Shown: positions 5,493-7,397 of the stretch, one piece after another
Position numbering within the stretch: the stretch's first letter is position 1
How the letters are laid out: every line of letters begins with the position of its first letter
Assembly (NCBI GenBank): GCA_934630555.1
Contig: CAKTXB010000093.1
Span: 1-7,397 of the forward strand
DNA length: 7,397 nt
From: an uncultured Oscillospiraceae bacterium
GTDB lineage: Bacteria; Bacillota; Clostridia; Oscillospirales; Oscillospiraceae
Direction: 5' to 3'
Position numbers and translations under genes: made by a program
The notes under the pieces: generated by a model
What the model was told of the DNA's origin: nothing
Databases searched by the model: none
The model's input: only the letters and a program-made list of their open reading frames with translations

Positions 5493-5872
5493 CTGTGTGC
5501 GTGGAGCATTCTGTCGAGATACTCTGCCGAGTCGGGGGAACGGCCCGAGAGATAGACGGCGAGGTACAGGTGCGGGCCTCTCCGGCTTTCAGCAGGGCGG
5601 CGAAGCCGATCACAGCGCCTGCAGCGACAGTGTCCCCGGTGCTGACGGCCGGTGTGGCGGCCAGATTTGGAATATCGCGTGGAATAGCTGTCCGTGTGCG
5701 CGATGGCCACAGCGCTGCCAAGGTATTTGTCCTCACAGGCGGCGCTGACGGTCTCAGCGCAGGCGGCCTTGACCTGTTCGCCGGATACGACGGCAAAACC
5801 ATGCCCTCATGTGTGCGCCAGTCGCGCGTGGTGGCGCTGCAGGCCAGCCGATCCATGCTGTCGTCCGTACAG
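5493..5872 (-). pseudogene. M23-family (LytM/peptidoglycan endopeptidase-like) protein, degraded 3' part
   Basis: Minus-strand pieces in alternating frames line up with an M23 metallopeptidase domain. Reading from high to low coordinates: RLACSATTRDWRTHEG (about 5850-5803), then after a shift near the A4 run at 5795-5798 VVSGEQVKAAC...GSAVAIAHTDSYSTRYS, after a shift near 5665-5672 NLAATPAVSTGDTVAAGAV and IGFAALLKAGEA, and after a shift near 5572-5585 GPHLYLAVYLSGRSPDSAEYL. At least three frameshifts are needed. The HxxxD metal site (THEGxD) is broken and the later HxH is H-L-Y, so no active enzyme is possible. The 5' part is missing: homology stops where the IS256-type remnant begins on the opposite strand (about 5856-5875). 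The ancestral protein would have been an extracytoplasmic cell-wall hydrolase or regulator such as the SpoIIQ type. The exact subfamily is uncertain. Confidence 0.75.
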
Positions 5873-6313
5873 CGCATTTCTACCGCAACGTTTTCTCCGT
5901 TGTACCCAGATGCAAGTTCAAAATTACAGCGGAAATACGCAAGGCGATCCACGCGCAGGAGCGCAAAAAGGTGTTCCGCGAGAAAGCGAAGGCCGTCGCT
6001 GCCGGGCTGCGTGCCATGAAGCGAAAGGAAGCGGCCAAAAAAGGTCGCGGATGGCATTGAGGAGACACTGACCTACTGCGATCAGCCCAGCGAGCATTGG
6101 ACGCGCATCCGCACCAACAACGCGATCGAGCGGCTGAACCAGGAGCTCCGCCGCCGGACGCGGGTGGTAGGAACGTTCCCCGATGGCAATTCCGTCCTGA
6201 TGCTGGTCTGCGCCCGGCTTCGCCACGTGGCGGGCACCCAGTGGGGCAGCAAGAAATATAGGAACATAAAGCATTTGGAGGTGGCTCTGGACGACGCCTT
6301 CATGGCCGGCTGA
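5866..6313 (+). pseudogene. IS256-family transposase, C-terminal remnant with frameshift
   Basis: About 145 residues of the C-terminal third of a mutator-type (IS256, Transposase_mut) DDE transposase, normally ~400 residues. The first part, HFYRNVFSVVP through AIHAQERKK and LRAMKRKEAAKK, runs in one frame to the A6 run at 6037-6042. The rest is one base out of phase: VADGIEETLTYC, PSEHWTRIRTNNAIERLN, RRRTRVVGTFPDGNS and RLRHVAGTQWGSKKY, ending at TGA 6311-6313. Removing one A restores a single frame. The Glu in NNAIERLN is the family's last catalytic acid. Both catalytic Asp residues and the DNA-binding N-terminus are absent. The element is dead and truncated at its 5' side, where it abuts the M23 remnant. 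Confidence 0.85.
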
Positions 6314-6337
6314 CTGCATTCAGCCCGCGCCTGCAAA

Positions 6338-6364
6338 TGAATCTGCACATAAATTTTGACGAGG
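6338..6364. repeat. candidate right terminal inverted repeat of the IS256-type remnant
   Basis: About 25 bases after the transposase stop, the stretch TGAATCTGCACATAAATTTT and the following GACGAGG resemble the right ends of clostridial IS256 elements, which read roughly AATTTACACAAA...TTTTGAC. The left partner is missing, so the exact boundary cannot be set. Confidence 0.35.
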
Positions 6365-6394
6365 CGCATTTGGGCAGAATCGTTTTTCTGACAA

Positions 6395-6423
6395 TGGACA
6401 AATCCGGTATTTTCTGCTAAACT
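6395..6423 (+). promoter_or_regulatory. ftsH promoter
   Basis: TGGACA (-35, 6395-6400), a 17-base spacer, and TAAACT (-10, 6418-6423) preceded by TGC (extended -10). It lies outside the IS remnant, so ftsH keeps its own promoter. The leader to ATG 6455 is about 25 bases. Confidence 0.65.
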
Positions 6424-6454
6424 GAGAAAAATTCTCCAAAAAGGAGCGTGTGCA

Positions 6455-7397
6455 ATGAACGAGGTCAAATCCCCCAAAAAGCCGCTGCTGTACTACTACC
6501 TCATCGTACTCGTGGTCCTGATGCTCTTTAATTTCCTGGCCATGCCGTGGATCTCCGAGCACCAGATCCAGCAGGTCGATTACAATACCTTTGTCACCAT
6601 GACCGAAAACGGTCAGATCGGTCAGGTCGAGATCCAGCAGCAGGACAATCGCATTCTCTTCACCAGCGCCGACGGCAAAACCATCTACAAAACCGCCATC
6701 GTGCCGGATGATGAGCTGGTGTCGCGTCTTCTGACTGCCGGCATCTCCACCACCGGTGAAGAGATCGAGCAGACTTCCCTGTTCGTCAGCATTCTCGGCT
6801 GGCTGCTGCCGCTCATCATTTTCATCGCACTCGGGCAGTTTATCTCCCGCAAGCTCGTGCAGAAAATGGGCGGCGGAAACTCCATGATGTTCAACATGGG
6901 CAACTCCAATGCCAAGGTCTATGTCAAATCCGCCGATGGCATTAAGTTTGACGACGTTGCCGGTGAGGACGAGGCCAAGGAGAACCTCGCCGAGATCGTC
7001 AACTACCTGCACGACCCCACAAAATATCAGGAAATTGGCGCCTCCATGCCAAAGGGCATCCTCCTCGTCGGCCCTCCGGGAACCGGCAAGACCATGCTGG
7101 CCAAGGCTGTCGCCGGTGAGGCCAATGTGCCGTTCTTCTCCATGTCCGGCTCGGAATTTGTGGAGATGTTCGTCGGCATGGGTGCCAGCAAGGTGCGCGA
7201 CCTGTTCAAACAGGCCAAGGAAAAGGCCCCCTGCATCGTATTCATCGACGAGATCGACGCCATCGGCAAAAAGCGTGACGGCCAGCTCGGCGGCAATGAC
7301 GAGCGTGAACAGACGCTCAACCAGCTGCTCACCGAAATGGACGGCTTTGAGGGCAACACCGGCGTCATCATCCTCGCTGCCACGAACCGCCCCGAAT
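6455..7397 (+). CDS. ftsH: ATP-dependent zinc metalloprotease FtsH, 3' end beyond window
   Basis: FtsH is a membrane-anchored AAA+ hexameric protease that degrades unassembled or damaged membrane proteins and some regulators. The first 314 codons are present (family ~600-700). In order: a short basic cytoplasmic N-terminus, TM1 about 11-30, an extracytoplasmic FtsH_ext region 31-108 (VDYNTFV at 41-47), TM2 about 109-131, then the AAA domain with [13 protein letters not shown] (166-178), Walker A GPPGTGKT (206-213), pore motif MFVGMGA (238-244), Walker [10 protein letters not shown] (261-269), [19 protein letters not shown] (282-300), and the start of the SRH at ATNRPE. The HEXXH protease motif lies beyond the edge. 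ATG 6455 has AAGGAG (6441-6446) 8 bases upstream, and the protein begins right before TM1 as usual. All visible key residues are intact. Confidence 0.96.
   Translation, partial: MNEVKSPKKPLLYYYLIVLVVLMLFNFLAMPWISEHQIQQVDYNTFVTMTENGQIGQVEIQQQDNRILFTSADGKTIYKTAIVPDDELVSRLLTAGISTTGEEIEQTSLFVSILGWLLPLIIFIALGQFISRKLVQKMGGGNSMMFNMGNSNAKVYVKSADGIKFDDVAGEDEAKENLAEIVNYLHDPTKYQEIGASMPKGILLVGPPGTGKTMLAKAVAGEANVPFFSMSGSEFVEMFVGMGASKVRDLFKQAKEKAPCIVFIDEIDAIGKKRDGQLGGNDEREQTLNQLLTEMDGFEGNTGVIILAATNRPE

Noticed and set aside
6037..6043. Programmed -1 frameshift at AAAAAAG in the transposase
   Set aside because: The downstream reading requires a +1 change, and the element is truncated and inactive anyway.
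5323..6057. A single 244-codon minus-strand gene covering the M23 region
   Set aside because: The frame joins an antisense stretch of the transposase, part of the M23 domain and antisense of the regulator's end. The M23 similarity switches frames, so it is a pseudogene, not one protein.
6320..7012. A 230-codon minus-strand frame opposite ftsH
   Set aside because: The plus strand encodes a textbook FtsH N-terminus with membrane segments and a Walker A motif. The antisense frame has no support.
1..7397. CRISPR array, tRNA, rRNA or a defence or toxin-antitoxin system
   Set aside because: No regularly spaced direct repeats, no cloverleaf or rRNA-like sequence, and no protein of a defence or toxin family was seen on either strand.

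Overview
The window looks like a chromosomal segment of a fairly GC-rich Clostridia (Bacillota), most likely an Oscillospiraceae gut bacterium of the Faecalibacterium / Gemmiger / Subdoligranulum type. This is inferred from strong AGGAGG-type ribosome binding sites, sigma-A-like promoters, the style of the FtsH and KDPG-aldolase proteins, and an IS256-type transposase remnant. No marker gene fixes the genus.

Layout. (1) Bases 1-2076, plus strand: the 3' part of a UroD/MtaA-like methyltransferase-family gene, then 25 bases later a complete iron-dependent alcohol dehydrogenase, probably one operon. (2) Bases 2077-2690: a gene-free stretch packed with successive inverted repeats, read as a dispersed intergenic repeat or MITE-like cluster with several possible terminators. 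(3) Bases 2691-4408, minus strand: a two-gene operon for 2-keto-3-deoxygluconate (KDG) use. KDPG aldolase (eda) comes first, then KDG kinase (kdgK). The kinase frame is interrupted by one in-frame TAG at codon 221 and is otherwise continuous with its family. (4) Bases 4409-4652: a divergent control region with a near-consensus promoter toward eda, a weaker promoter toward the regulator, and repeats and a palindrome that could be operators. (5) Bases 4653-5447, plus strand: an IclR-family regulator, the obvious candidate controller of the eda-kdgK operon. (6) Bases 5450-6366: a strong hairpin terminator followed by gene debris, namely the 3' part of an M23 peptidase gene on the minus strand broken by at least three frameshifts, abutting the 3' third of an IS256-family transposase on the plus strand. 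(7) Bases 6395-7397, plus strand: promoter and N-terminal 314 codons of ftsH, running off the right edge.

How the genes fit together. KdgK would phosphorylate KDG (from uronate or pectin breakdown) to KDPG, and Eda would split KDPG to pyruvate and glyceraldehyde 3-phosphate, under IclR-type control. The TAG removes the ATP-binding C-terminal part of the kinase, so the kinase step is probably lost at this locus unless the base is an error, the stop is read through, or another kinase substitutes. I found no CRISPR array, tRNA, rRNA or phage-defence system, and no convincing undescribed multi-gene system. The points most worth a second look are the amber-interrupted kinase, the inverted-repeat island, and the operator architecture between eda and the regulator.
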